This document shows positions 1 to 8,486 of a stretch of 64,000 nt of DNA, one piece after another (the stretch's first letter is position 1; every line of letters begins with the position of its first letter). The translations under genes and the position numbers were made by a program. Under the pieces are notes generated by a model. It was not told the origin of the DNA and ran no database searches. It saw only the letters and a program-made list of their open reading frames with translations. This DNA comes from Pseudomonas iridis (GTDB taxonomy: Bacteria; Pseudomonadota; Gammaproteobacteria; Pseudomonadales; Pseudomonadaceae): assembly GCF_017980685.1 (NCBI RefSeq), contig NZ_JACXXO010000011.1:116939-180938 (forward strand), given 5' to 3'.

Positions 1-338
1 ACGCCACTTATAGCGCCAGTAAAGCCTATGTGCTGAGCCTGACCCAATCGCTGAACGCTGAACTCGACGGCACCGGTGTAAAAGTCCAGGCGGTACTGCC
101 CGGCGTTACCCGCACTGAAATCTGGGAGCGTTCCGGAATCGATGCCAGCGGCATCCCGGCTGAAATGGTCATGGAGGCTGGCGAGATGGTCGATGCCGCG
201 CTGGCAGGTCTCGATCAGGGCGAGCTCATTACCATCCCGTCCCTTCCGGATGCGGGTGACTGGCAAGCCTTTGTGGCTGCGCGGTTGGTGATGGCGCCGA
301 ACCTGTCCCGCAGTTCGGCTGCCAGCCGTTACAAGTAA
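1..338 (+). CDS. SDR-family oxidoreductase, C-terminal part (5' end outside window)
   Basis: This is the end of a short-chain dehydrogenase/reductase. The frame is open from base 3 and reads through the YSASK catalytic Tyr-x-x-x-Lys motif of classical SDRs about four residues in, followed by the usual substrate-loop proline-glycine (VLPGVTRTE). Such enzymes reduce or oxidise carbonyl/hydroxyl groups with NAD(P)H. The N-terminal Rossmann half with the TGxxxGxG cofactor motif is missing because the window begins inside the gene. The stop lies 32 bases before a FabF-like gene on the same strand, so the two may be co-transcribed and act in the same acyl or polyketide pathway. The substrate cannot be told. 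Confidence 0.85.
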   Translation, partial: ATYSASKAYVLSLTQSLNAELDGTGVKVQAVLPGVTRTEIWERSGIDASGIPAEMVMEAGEMVDAALAGLDQGELITIPSLPDAGDWQAFVAARLVMAPNLSRSSAASRYK

Positions 339-370
339 GATTTTCTGAATCAGTTGGAGGTACATGCGGT

Positions 371-1645
371 ATGGATCAGCGTCGAATAGTCGTCACGGGC
401 ATGGGCCTGGTTTCACCCTTGGGCAGCGGTGTCGAGGTTGTTTGGCATCGTTTGCTGCAGGGGCGTTCGGGGTTGCGCAATTTGCCTGAAGCAGTGGTCG
501 CTGACTTGCCCACGAGTGTTGGCGGCCAAGTGCCGACCCTGGAAGAGGACGCCGAGGCCGGTTTCGACCCGGATCGCGCCACCGCGCCGAAAGAACAGAA
601 GAAGATGGACCGCTTTATCATGTTTGCCATGGAGGCCGCGCGGCAGGCGTTGGAGCAGGCTGATTGGCATCCAGCCGATGCGACGGATCAAGAGCGCACC
701 GCGACAATCATTGGTTCCGGTGTTGGTGGTTTCGGTGCGATTGCTGATGCCGTGCGTACGACTGATAGTCGTGGCCCGCGTCGTTTGTCGCCGTTCACCA
801 TTCCGTCGTTTCTGGTCAATCTGGCAGCCGGGCACGTATCGATTCAGCACCACCTCAAAGGACCGTTGGGGGCGCCAGTGACTGCTTGCGCTGCCGGCGT
901 TCAGGCGATTGGTGATGCGGCGCGATTGATTCGATCCGGTGAAGCCGATATCGCCGTGTGCGGCGGGGCGGAAGCCTCGATCGATCGAGTCAGCCTTGCC
1001 GGTTTCGCGGCTGCGCGGGCGCTGTCCAGTGGTTACAACGACACTCCGCAGCGAGCCTCACGTCCATTCGACAGTGGACGTGATGGTTTTGTCATGGGCG
1101 AGGGCGCCGGCCTGTTGGTGATCGAGTCTCTTGAACATGCCTTGGCTCGTGGCGCGCAGCCCCTGGCGGAACTGGTCGGTTACGGCACCACGGCCGATGC
1201 CTATCACCTGACCGCTGGGCCGGAAGATGGCAGTGGTGCACGGCGGGCAATGGAGCTGGCTTTGACTCAGGGCGGTATCACGCCGGATCAGGTCCAGCAT
1301 CTGAATGCTCACGCGACGTCCACGCCGGTTGGCGACCTCGGCGAGTTGGCGGCGATCAAGGCGTTGTTCGGTACAGAGAACAAAATTGCCGTGACCTCGA
1401 CCAAATCCGCCACCGGTCACTTGCTGGGTGCTGCGGGCGGACTTGAGGCGATCTTCACGTTGTTGGCAATTCGCGATCAGGTGGTGCCGCCGACGCTCAA
1501 CTTTGATAATCCGGACCCTGCCAGCGAAGGCGTGGACATCGTCCATGGCCAGGCCCGGCCGATGCCGATCGAGTATGCGTTATCCAACGGGTTCGGCTTT
1601 GGCGGTGTGAATGCGAGTGTGTTGTTCAAGCGTTGGCAGGCTTAA
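371..1645 (+). CDS. fabF: Beta-ketoacyl-ACP synthase II-like enzyme (FabF family)
   Basis: The 424-residue product is a full-length thiolase-fold condensing enzyme of the KAS II type, which extends acyl chains by decarboxylative condensation with malonyl-ACP. The Cys-His-His triad is visible: Cys173 in VTACAAGVQ, His314 in NAHATSTPVGD and His350 in GHLLGAAGG, with the C-terminal GFGFGGVNAS loop. A GGAGG ribosome site ends ten bases before the ATG. Pseudomonads carry a housekeeping fabF in the fab cluster. This copy sits instead between an SDR gene and a convergent TetR regulator, so it is more likely an accessory paralogue. The last four bases overlap the 3' end of the TetR gene. Confidence 0.9.
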   Translation: MDQRRIVVTGMGLVSPLGSGVEVVWHRLLQGRSGLRNLPEAVVADLPTSVGGQVPTLEEDAEAGFDPDRATAPKEQKKMDRFIMFAMEAARQALEQADWHPADATDQERTATIIGSGVGGFGAIADAVRTTDSRGPRRLSPFTIPSFLVNLAAGHVSIQHHLKGPLGAPVTACAAGVQAIGDAARLIRSGEADIAVCGGAEASIDRVSLAGFAAARALSSGYNDTPQRASRPFDSGRDGFVMGEGAGLLVIESLEHALARGAQPLAELVGYGTTADAYHLTAGPEDGSGARRAMELALTQGGITPDQVQHLNAHATSTPVGDLGELAAIKALFGTENKIAVTSTKSATGHLLGAAGGLEAIFTLLAIRDQVVPPTLNFDNPDPASEGVDIVHGQARPMPIEYALSNGFGFGGVNASVLFKRWQA

Positions 1646-2199
1646 TATTTGGCTTGTTTGAGGTGCTCGCGGGTGACATCGAGAATGCGTTGAGCGAACT
1701 CGGTATCCGCGACACTGCGTGACAGCAGTAAAGCGCCAACCAGGGTCGACATGATGACGATGGCCCGGTCGGCGCCATTGTCACCTTCGAGGGTTTCTTC
1801 GATCTGATTCAGTCGTGCGTTGAGCACGGCGTCACTGGTTGGACTGGGTTGTCCGCGCAATCCCAGTTCCGCAGAGATGGTCAGCAGGGGGCAACCTTCT
1901 TGTGGCGATGTCTGATGCCATTCGGACAGGTAAGTGTCGATAAACACTTGCAGCGGATGTTCCTGGGCAAAGATTTCAGCGCATAGCCCATCAACCTGGT
2001 CGCCTGCCTCTTGCAGTGCCTTTTCGACCAACTCGTCCTTTGATCGGAAGTGCGAGTAAAAACCGCCGTGGGTCAGCCCCAGCGCTTTCATCAACGGCTG
2101 AAGGCCGGTCGCACCGATTCCATCCTTGCGGAATCGCGCCGAGGCTTCCTTGATTATTCGTTGATGTGTCTGGGCTTTATGGTCCTGCGAGTAACGCAT
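1642..2199 (-). CDS. TetR/AcrR-family transcriptional regulator
   Basis: The product is 185 residues, the usual TetR length. The N-terminal helix-turn-helix is clear at about residues 10-57 (TRxRII-type helix 1, then LGLTHGGFYSHFRSKDEL), followed by an all-helical ligand/dimer domain that cannot be assigned to a ligand by eye. GGAGAG precedes the ATG. The gene converges on fabF and overlaps it by four bases, so it is not in the same transcript. TetR repressors often control their neighbours, making the SDR-fabF pair plausible targets, but no operator was identified. The HGGFYSHFxSKDEL signature resembles the NemR/YxaF-like subgroup that responds to reactive electrophiles (inference). Confidence 0.85.
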   Translation of the reverse strand: MRYSQDHKAQTHQRIIKEASARFRKDGIGATGLQPLMKALGLTHGGFYSHFRSKDELVEKALQEAGDQVDGLCAEIFAQEHPLQVFIDTYLSEWHQTSPQEGCPLLTISAELGLRGQPSPTSDAVLNARLNQIEETLEGDNGADRAIVIMSTLVGALLLSRSVADTEFAQRILDVTREHLKQAKY

Positions 2200-2308
2200 C
2201 TGGATCTCTCCGCAACAATACCCGCATATTAACCATGGAAAATTAAATGGCGAGTGTACTTCTACTTCTAAAAAACACGCAGAAGGGCAGATACGGATCT
2301 GAAAAACA

Positions 2309-2336
2309 AACCCCGCCAGTTAGGCGGGGTTTTTTC
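2309..2336 (-). terminator. Intrinsic terminator of the DUF2897 gene
   Basis: A CCCCGCC/GGCGGGG hairpin with a five-base loop. Read on the minus strand it follows the DUF2897 stop directly and runs into a T-rich tract. T residues also follow on the plus strand, so it may act in both directions. Confidence 0.8.
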
Positions 2337-2337
2337 T

Positions 2338-2505
2338 TTAGCGGTCTTGGGCTTCTTTCGCGTCCGCTTCGGCATTGCGTTGCGCGACGCGCTTGCGTTC
2401 TTCATCGGTCAGTTCGACCTTGTTGGCGGTGTCTCGCAACATCATCAACCCGCCCACAATCGAGCCGATTGCAACGACAAGAATCAACCAGGCATACCAA
2501 GGCAT
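2338..2505 (-). CDS. DUF2897 family small membrane protein
   Basis: A 55-residue peptide starting MPWYAWLILVV. One hydrophobic helix (about residues 4-22) is followed by a charged, helical cytoplasmic tail rich in Glu, Lys and Arg (LTDEERKRVAQRNAEADA), the layout of the DUF2897 family found in Pseudomonas. The open frame extends upstream, but the chosen ATG has a strong AAGGAGAG site eight bases before it and matches the family's N-terminus. Function is unknown. It stands alone between two intergenic regions, with its own terminator immediately downstream. Confidence 0.75.
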   Translation of the reverse strand: MPWYAWLILVVAIGSIVGGLMMLRDTANKVELTDEERKRVAQRNAEADAKEAQDR

Positions 2506-2636
2506 AACGGCTCTCCTTAAAGGCAGATCGGTGGGCGAGGATTTCGCCGTTAACCGCTGCATACAACTTTTGAGCGAAGTGAACTCGCAGTGGTTCCATT
2601 CTAGGCCCGTTATGCCCGGTGCACCCGATCAATCCC

Positions 2637-4001
2637 TCAATGACCCGTGAGCATCGCGTCGGCTGGTGCGTTGGCACGCAGTTGGCCAGTCAGCATGAAA
2701 TAACCAAACCCCACCGCCATGAAACCGAGGAATATCAGCCCGATCAGTGTGTTGAACCACGCCATCGCCACCAGACACACCACCGCCAGTACCAATGCAA
2801 TCATTGGGATCAACGGATAGCACGGCGCACGGAAGGTGCGCTCAAGGTTTGGCTCGGATTTACGCAGTTTGAACAGGCTGAGCATGCTCATGATGTACAT
2901 CACGATCGCGCCGAACACCGCCATGGTGATCATCGCGGCAGTAAGGGTCATGCCGCCGAGGTTGATCAGGCCGTCGCTATAAATAGCTGCGATACCGATC
3001 ACGCCGCCGGCAATGATCGCCCGGTGCGGCGTCTGGAAGCGCGACAGTTTCGCCAGCGATGCGGGCAGATAGCCGGCGCGGGCGAGGGCGAAGAACTGGC
3101 GTGAATAGCCAAGAATGATCCCGTGGAAACTCGCCACCAGACCGAACAGGCCGATCCATACCAGCATGTGCAGCCAGCCGGAGTTTTCGCCGACCACGGT
3201 TTTCATCGCTTGCGGCAGTGGGTCGTTGATGTTGGCCAAGGTGCGCCAGTCGCCGACGCCGCCGGCAAAAAACATCACGCCCATGGCCAGTAACACCAGA
3301 GTCAGGATGCCGCTGATGTAAGCCTTGGGGATCGTGCGTTTCGGATCCTTGGCTTCTTCGGCGGCCATGGCTGCGCCTTCGATGGCGAGGAAGAACCAGA
3401 TAGCGAACGGAATCGCGGCGAACATCCCGGCAATCGCTGGCGCACCGAAAACGTCCGAGCCGGCCCAGCCATTGAGCGCGAAGTTACTGAAGCTGAAGGC
3501 CGGAGCGACGACGCCCATGAACACCAGCAATTCAGCGACGGCGAGCACGCAGACGATCAACTCGAAGGTCGCCGCCAGTTTCACCCCAAGGATGTTCAAG
3601 CCCATAAAGACGATGTACGCACCGACTGCCGCGTGTTTCGGATCGAGCGCCGGAAATTGCACATTCAGATAGGCACCGATGGCCAGCGCAATCGCCGGTG
3701 GAGCGAAGACGAACTCGATGAGCGTCGCCAGCCCGGCGATCAATCCGCCTTTTTCACCAAACGCCCGACGGCTGTAGGCAAACGGCCCGCCAGCGTGAGG
3801 AATCGCGGTGGTGAGTTTGGTGAAGCTGAAGATAAAGCAGGTGTACATGGTCGCGACCATGAACGAGGTCACCAGAAAACCCAGCGTCCCGGCCACGCCC
3901 CAGCCGTAACTCCAGCCGAAGTATTCCCCGGAAATCACCAGCCCCACGGCGATACCCCACAAGTGCAGCGTGCCCAGCGTGGGTTTGAGTTGTGTGTTCA
4001 T
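2637..4001 (-). CDS. eat: Amino acid/amine permease, ethanolamine permease type
   Basis: An APC-superfamily inner-membrane transporter of 454 residues with about 12 hydrophobic helices. The N-terminal GLVISGEYFGWSYGWGVAG stretch, with its glycine-rich first helix, is characteristic of the ethanolamine permease group (Eat/EutP), which imports ethanolamine for use as carbon or nitrogen source. I placed the start at the second Met (MNTQLKP) because GGGAG stands nine bases upstream; the longer frame has no good site. The ethanolamine ammonia-lyase genes eutBC, often neighbours of this permease in Pseudomonas, are not in view, so the substrate rests on family resemblance. Confidence 0.8.
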   Translation of the reverse strand: MNTQLKPTLGTLHLWGIAVGLVISGEYFGWSYGWGVAGTLGFLVTSFMVATMYTCFIFSFTKLTTAIPHAGGPFAYSRRAFGEKGGLIAGLATLIEFVFAPPAIALAIGAYLNVQFPALDPKHAAVGAYIVFMGLNILGVKLAATFELIVCVLAVAELLVFMGVVAPAFSFSNFALNGWAGSDVFGAPAIAGMFAAIPFAIWFFLAIEGAAMAAEEAKDPKRTIPKAYISGILTLVLLAMGVMFFAGGVGDWRTLANINDPLPQAMKTVVGENSGWLHMLVWIGLFGLVASFHGIILGYSRQFFALARAGYLPASLAKLSRFQTPHRAIIAGGVIGIAAIYSDGLINLGGMTLTAAMITMAVFGAIVMYIMSMLSLFKLRKSEPNLERTFRAPCYPLIPMIALVLAVVCLVAMAWFNTLIGLIFLGFMAVGFGYFMLTGQLRANAPADAMLTGH

Positions 4002-4171
4002 GCGTTTGCTCCCTGAACGGTTGGAAAGCTCGGGGGAGGGCGTGTGCAGTGGGCGTGCCATTTTGTATTGGCGGGTCGTAAAGGGCTGAAAGCTGTCGTA
4101 TCGGGGATGTTCGTTGCTGAATGTGCAAGGTTTATGCGCCAGTAGGGTGCGATGTTGCCCGTTCTGCCGTC

Positions 4172-4235
4172 TTCGCGAGCAGGCTCGCTCCCACAGGGGG
4201 AATGCATTTCAATGTGGGAGCGAGCCTGCTTGCGA
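4172..4235. repeat. REP-like palindromic repeat
   Basis: Imperfect inverted repeat with 23-base arms (left arm begins TCGCGAGCAGGCTCGCTCCC, right arm is its complement with one mismatch) around a 17-base spacer. It is the same family as the element at 9049-9113 and related to those at 17173, 43649 and 50721. It lies upstream of the kdp promoter. Confidence 0.8.
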
Positions 4236-4290
4236 CAAGGCCAGCCCAGCCCCGGCAAAACCTGGCCGTAACGCGAGCATAAACCCACTC

Positions 4291-4309
4291 TTTACGCTTT
4301 CTTTATGCC
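4291..4309 (+). promoter_or_regulatory. Candidate KdpE-binding site of the kdp operon
   Basis: TTTACGCTTTCTTTATGCC, 90 bases before kdpF, closely resembles the T-rich KdpE operator described upstream of E. coli kdpFABC (recalled as TTTATACTTTTTTTACACC). It fits activation of the operon by KdpD/KdpE at low potassium. The core promoter itself was not resolved. Confidence 0.5.
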
Positions 4310-4398
4310 CCGCGCTCACCCTCGCTCTCGTTCCTTTACAGCCTCCTTCCCGACAATCACTGCACACGCGGCAATACGCCGTAACACGGAGATCTTCC

Positions 4399-4488
4399 AT
4401 GAGCGTTCTGGACGGGGTGTCACTGCTATTGGCAGTGGGGCTGTTCATTTATCTGTTGGTTGCGCTGTTGCGCGCGGATCGGAACTAG
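4399..4488 (+). CDS. kdpF: Potassium-transporting ATPase small subunit KdpF
   Basis: A 29-residue hydrophobic peptide (MSVLDGVSLLLAVGLFIYLL, then VALLRADRN), the typical size and pattern of KdpF: one transmembrane helix closed by positive and polar residues. KdpF stabilises the KdpABC potassium pump in the inner membrane. It is eight bases upstream of kdpA and is the first gene of the operon. It is short and easily missed by gene callers. Confidence 0.9.
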   Translation: MSVLDGVSLLLAVGLFIYLLVALLRADRN

Positions 4489-4496
4489 GAGCGGCT

Positions 4497-6191
4497 ATGC
4501 ACAGTTATGACTATTGGCTGATCCTCGCGTTCTTTGCGTTGGTCTTGCTGCCGGCGCCGTTCCTCGGGCGCTTTTACTACAAGGTGATGGAAGGCCAGCG
4601 TACCTGGCTGACGCCGATTCTCGGTCCGGTCGAGCGCGGCTGTTTTCGCGTGGCCGGGGTCAATCCGCAGGATGAGCAGAGCTGGCAGAAGTACACGCTG
4701 GCGCTGCTGGCCTTCAACCTTGCCGGTTTCCTGCTGCTGTTCGCGATTCTGCTGTTTCAGGATCACTTGCCGCTGAACCCGCAGAACCTGCCGGGCCAGG
4801 AATGGACTCAGGCGTTCAACACCGCGGTCAGTTTCATGACCAACACCAACTGGCAGTCCTACAGTGGTGAAGCGACCCTCAGCTACCTGAGCCAGATGGT
4901 TGGCCTCACCGTGCAGAACTTCGTCAGCGCCGCCACCGGCCTCGCCGTGTTGGTCGCTTTGTGCCGTGGCATCGGCCGCAAGTCGAGCAAGACACTGGGC
5001 AACTTCTGGGTCGACATGACCCGCGCCACCCTCTACGGCTTGCTGCCGCTGTGCCTGCTGCTGGCGCTGTATCTGGTCTGGCAGGGCGTGCCGCAAACCT
5101 TCGCGCAGTATGTGAATGCGGTGACCCTGCAGGGCGTTGATCAAGTGATCCCGCTCGGTCCGGCTGCCAGTCAGATTGCGATCAAGCAACTGGGCACCAA
5201 CGGTGGTGGCTTCTTCGGCGTCAACTCGGCGCATCCGTTCGAGAACCCGACCGCGTGGAGCAATCTGTTCGAAGTTGCCTCGATCATCCTGATCCCGGCG
5301 GCGCTGGTGTTCACTTTCGGCCATTACGTGAAGGACCTGCGTCAGAGCCGCGCGATCATCGCCTGCATGTTGGCGCTGTTCCTGATCGGCGGCGCGACTT
5401 CGCTGTGGGCTGAGTACCAGCCGAATCCGACCCTGAACAACGCTGCCGTCGAACAGACCGCACCGCTGGAAGGCAAGGAAGCGCGTTTCGGCACCACCGC
5501 CACTGTGCTGTGGTCGGTGACCACCACGGCGGCGTCGAACGGCTCGGTCAACGGCATGCACGACAGCCTCAATCCGCTGAGCGGCATGGTTGCGCTGGTC
5601 AACATGATGGTCGGCGAAGTGATCTTCGGCGGCGTCGGTGCCGGGCTTTACGGCATGTTGCTCAACGTGTTGATCGCGGTGTTCCTCGCCGGTCTGATGA
5701 TTGGCCGTACGCCGGAATACCTGGGTAAAAAACTCCAGGCGCGAGAAGTGCAATTGCTCGTGGTCACGCTGCTGGTGATGCCGGTCGGCGTGCTGGTACT
5801 CGGCGCGATCGCCGCCACCCTGCCAGGCCCTGCGGCGAGCATCAGCAACCCCGGCCCCCACGGTTTCAGCCAGTTGCTCTACGCCTACACCTCGGCCGGT
5901 GCGAACAACGGTTCGGCGTTTGGTGGTTTGAGCGCGAACACGCCGTTCCACAACCTGATGCTCGGCCTGGGCATGTTGATTGGTCGCTTCGGCTACATCC
6001 TTCCGGTTCTGGCCTTGGCCGGCAGCCTGGCAATGAAGAAAACCGCACCGATCGGCCAGAACAGCTTCCCGACCCACGGCCCGCTGTTCGTGACCCTGTT
6101 GACCGTGACCATTTTGCTGGTGGGCGGCCTGACCTTTCTGCCGGCTCTGGCGTTGGGTCCAATCGCTGAACACCTGAGCCTGGGCTTCTAA
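4497..6191 (+). CDS. kdpA: Potassium-transporting ATPase potassium-binding subunit KdpA
   Basis: A 564-residue, ten-helix inner-membrane protein related to K+ channels. The first selectivity-filter repeat (NTNWQSYSGE), a second at about residues 230-240 (GTNGGGFFGVNSAHPFENPT) and a later SAGANNGSAFGG loop are visible. KdpA conducts K+ into the Kdp pump, coupled to ATP hydrolysis by KdpB. The open frame extends upstream, but the start chosen is MHSYDYW, preceded by AGGAGCGG overlapping the kdpF end and giving the usual family length. It is seven bases from kdpB and looks intact. Confidence 0.95.
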   Translation: MHSYDYWLILAFFALVLLPAPFLGRFYYKVMEGQRTWLTPILGPVERGCFRVAGVNPQDEQSWQKYTLALLAFNLAGFLLLFAILLFQDHLPLNPQNLPGQEWTQAFNTAVSFMTNTNWQSYSGEATLSYLSQMVGLTVQNFVSAATGLAVLVALCRGIGRKSSKTLGNFWVDMTRATLYGLLPLCLLLALYLVWQGVPQTFAQYVNAVTLQGVDQVIPLGPAASQIAIKQLGTNGGGFFGVNSAHPFENPTAWSNLFEVASIILIPAALVFTFGHYVKDLRQSRAIIACMLALFLIGGATSLWAEYQPNPTLNNAAVEQTAPLEGKEARFGTTATVLWSVTTTAASNGSVNGMHDSLNPLSGMVALVNMMVGEVIFGGVGAGLYGMLLNVLIAVFLAGLMIGRTPEYLGKKLQAREVQLLVVTLLVMPVGVLVLGAIAATLPGPAASISNPGPHGFSQLLYAYTSAGANNGSAFGGLSANTPFHNLMLGLGMLIGRFGYILPVLALAGSLAMKKTAPIGQNSFPTHGPLFVTLLTVTILLVGGLTFLPALALGPIAEHLSLGF

Positions 6192-6198
6192 GGAGTCA

Positions 6199-8259
6199 AT
6201 GATGAATATGCCCGCAATCAAACCCGCTGCCGCCAAAGCACCGGAACAAGCGAAAACCGCGATCTCGGCCCTGTGGCGTCCGGCGCTGGTGCAAGCCTTC
6301 GTCAAACTCGACCCTCGGCAACTGAAGCGTTCGCCAGTGATGCTGGTGGTCGAACTGACCGCGATTTTCACCACGGTGCTGTGCTTCATTCCCGATGCTG
6401 ATTTGCCGACGTTCGTCGCCGCGCAAATCGCCCTGTGGCTATGGTTCACCGTGTTGTTTGCCAACTTCGCCGAAGCCTTGGCCGAAGGCCGCGGCAAGGC
6501 CCGCGCCGACAGCCTCAAGGCTGGCAGCGAAGGCTTAAGCGCTCGACGCAAACAGGCTGACGGCAGCTTCCAGGTTGTGCCGGCGACAAGTCTGCGCAAG
6601 GACGATGTGGTTCGCGTCGAAGCGGGGGAGATGATCCCCGGTGACGGTGAAGTCATCGAAGGCATTGCTGCGGTCAACGAAGCGGCGATTACCGGTGAAT
6701 CGGCGCCGGTCATTCGCGAGTCCGGCGGCGACCGCTCGGCGGTCACCGGCAACACCCGACTGGTGTCTGACTGGCTGCTGGTGAAGATCACCGCCAACCC
6801 CGGTGAATCGACTCTCGACCGCATGATCGCTTTGGTCGAAGGCGCCAAACGCCAGAAGACCCCTAACGAAGTCGCGCTGGATATCCTGCTGATCGGTCTG
6901 ACGCTGATCTTTCTGCTGGTGGTGGTGACCCTGCAACCCTTCGCCCACTTCGCCAACGGCAGCCTGCCGTTGGTGTTTTTGGTGGCGCTGTTGGTGACGC
7001 TGATTCCGACCACCATCGGCGGCCTGCTGTCGGCGATCGGTATCGCCGGGATGGATCGTCTGGTGCGCCTGAACGTGATAGCCAAGTCCGGTCGCGCGGT
7101 GGAAGCCGCGGGCGATGTGCATGTGTTGCTGCTCGACAAGACCGGCACCATCACCTTCGGCAACCGTCGGTGCAGCGCGGTGTATGCCGCGCCTGGCGTG
7201 ACGGGCCGTGACTTGGCCGAAGGTGCGTTGCTTGCGTCGCTGGGTGACGAAACCGCCGAAGGCAAATCCATCGTCGAGTACCTGCGCGGCCTGCATCCGC
7301 AACCTGAGCCTTCGCCGCAAACCCTGACTGTTGTGCCGTTCAGCGCTGAAACCCGCTTGTCCGGTGTCGACTACCAGGGCCGCATCTATCGCAAAGGTGC
7401 GGTGGATTCGCTGCTGAGTTTCATCGGTCAACAACGCGCCGATCTGGCGCCGGCACTGTCGCGGGAAATCGACAAAATCGCTCAGAGCGGCGGCACACCG
7501 TTGCTGGTCTGTGTCGACGGCAAATTGCTCGGCGCGATCCACCTCAAGGACGTGGTCAAACCGGGCATCCGGGAGCGTTTTGCCGAGCTGCGCAAACTGG
7601 GGATTCGCACGGTGATGGTCACCGGTGACAACCCGCTGACCGCTGCTGCGATTGCGGCTGAAGCGGGCGTCGATGACGTCCTCGCCGAAGCCACTCCGGA
7701 AAAGAAACTGGCGCGTATTCGCCTCGAGCAGAACGACGGTCGTCTGGTCGCGATGTGCGGTGACGGCGCCAACGACGCCCCGGCGCTGGCCCAGGCCGAC
7801 GTCGGCATGGCGATGAATGACGGCACGCAAGCCGCACGCGAAGCGGCGAACATGGTCGACCTCGACAGCGATCCGACCAAGCTGCTGGACGTGGTGCAGA
7901 TCGGCAAGGAATTGCTGGTGACCCGTGGTGCGCTGACGACCTTTTCCATCGCCAACGACATCGCCAAGTATTTCGCGATTCTGCCGGCGTTGTTCGCCTC
8001 GATCTACCCGCAACTGGGCGTGCTGAACATCATGCACCTGAGCAGTCCGCAGAGCGCGATTCTGTCGGCCATTGTGTTCAACGCGTTGATCATCGTAGTG
8101 CTGATTCCGCTGGCTCTGCGCGGTGTGCGTGTTCAAGCGGCAAGTGCGGCGGCGTTGCTGCGACGCAATCTGCTGATTTATGGCGTGGGCGGGATTCTGG
8201 TGCCGTTTGTGGGGATCAAGGCGATCGACATGCTGCTCACGGCGTTGCATCTGGTGTGA
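6199..8259 (+). CDS. kdpB: Potassium-transporting P-type ATPase KdpB
   Basis: A 686-residue P-type ATPase, the catalytic subunit of the Kdp pump. Visible motifs in order: the actuator loop TGESAPV (about residue 160), the phosphorylated Asp in LLLDKTGTITF (about residue 313), the nucleotide-binding KGA, the VTGDN motif, and the hinge GDGANDAPALAQAD. Membrane helices flank these domains. AAGGAG stands six bases before the ATG, with a second ATG one codon later as an alternative start. The gene is intact, unlike the downstream kdpC, from which it is separated by an unusually wide gap containing a repeat. Confidence 0.97.
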   Translation: MMNMPAIKPAAAKAPEQAKTAISALWRPALVQAFVKLDPRQLKRSPVMLVVELTAIFTTVLCFIPDADLPTFVAAQIALWLWFTVLFANFAEALAEGRGKARADSLKAGSEGLSARRKQADGSFQVVPATSLRKDDVVRVEAGEMIPGDGEVIEGIAAVNEAAITGESAPVIRESGGDRSAVTGNTRLVSDWLLVKITANPGESTLDRMIALVEGAKRQKTPNEVALDILLIGLTLIFLLVVVTLQPFAHFANGSLPLVFLVALLVTLIPTTIGGLLSAIGIAGMDRLVRLNVIAKSGRAVEAAGDVHVLLLDKTGTITFGNRRCSAVYAAPGVTGRDLAEGALLASLGDETAEGKSIVEYLRGLHPQPEPSPQTLTVVPFSAETRLSGVDYQGRIYRKGAVDSLLSFIGQQRADLAPALSREIDKIAQSGGTPLLVCVDGKLLGAIHLKDVVKPGIRERFAELRKLGIRTVMVTGDNPLTAAAIAAEAGVDDVLAEATPEKKLARIRLEQNDGRLVAMCGDGANDAPALAQADVGMAMNDGTQAAREAANMVDLDSDPTKLLDVVQIGKELLVTRGALTTFSIANDIAKYFAILPALFASIYPQLGVLNIMHLSSPQSAILSAIVFNALIIVVLIPLALRGVRVQAASAAALLRRNLLIYGVGGILVPFVGIKAIDMLLTALHLV

Positions 8260-8267
8260 GGCTGAAG

Positions 8268-8430
8268 AGCCCCTCACCCTAACCCTCTCCCGGGGGGAGA
8301 GGGGACTGACCGAGGCGTTTTGGCGAGTTACGCCGACGTGAGATACCGAGCCGAAATCAGGTCTTGAAAACACAAGGATCGGCTCCCTTTCCCCTCGCCC
8401 CCTTGGGGGAGAGGGCTGGGGTGAGGGGGA
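8268..8430. repeat. Large palindromic element inserted between kdpB and kdpC
   Basis: The ends are inverted copies of a C-rich sequence: CCCCTCACCCTAACCCTCTC near 8270-8289 and its near complement at 8407-8430. An additional CTCTCCC/GGGAGAG hairpin sits inside the left end. About 115 bases separate the main arms. It occupies most of the 227-base kdpB-kdpC gap and looks like a mobile palindromic element. RNA from it would form a strong stem inside the operon message. Confidence 0.7.
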
Positions 8431-8486
8431 AGAAATTTCCCTGACACGCCACCAAAAGTTTGCCCAACGAATTCGAGGATTATGAA

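Noticed and set aside
4485..7271. 928-codon open frame on the minus strand over kdpA and kdpB
   Set aside because: It is the shadow of kdpA/kdpB in high-GC DNA: basic and Ser/Arg-rich sequence with no domain, no ribosome site, and fully covered by two certain genes.
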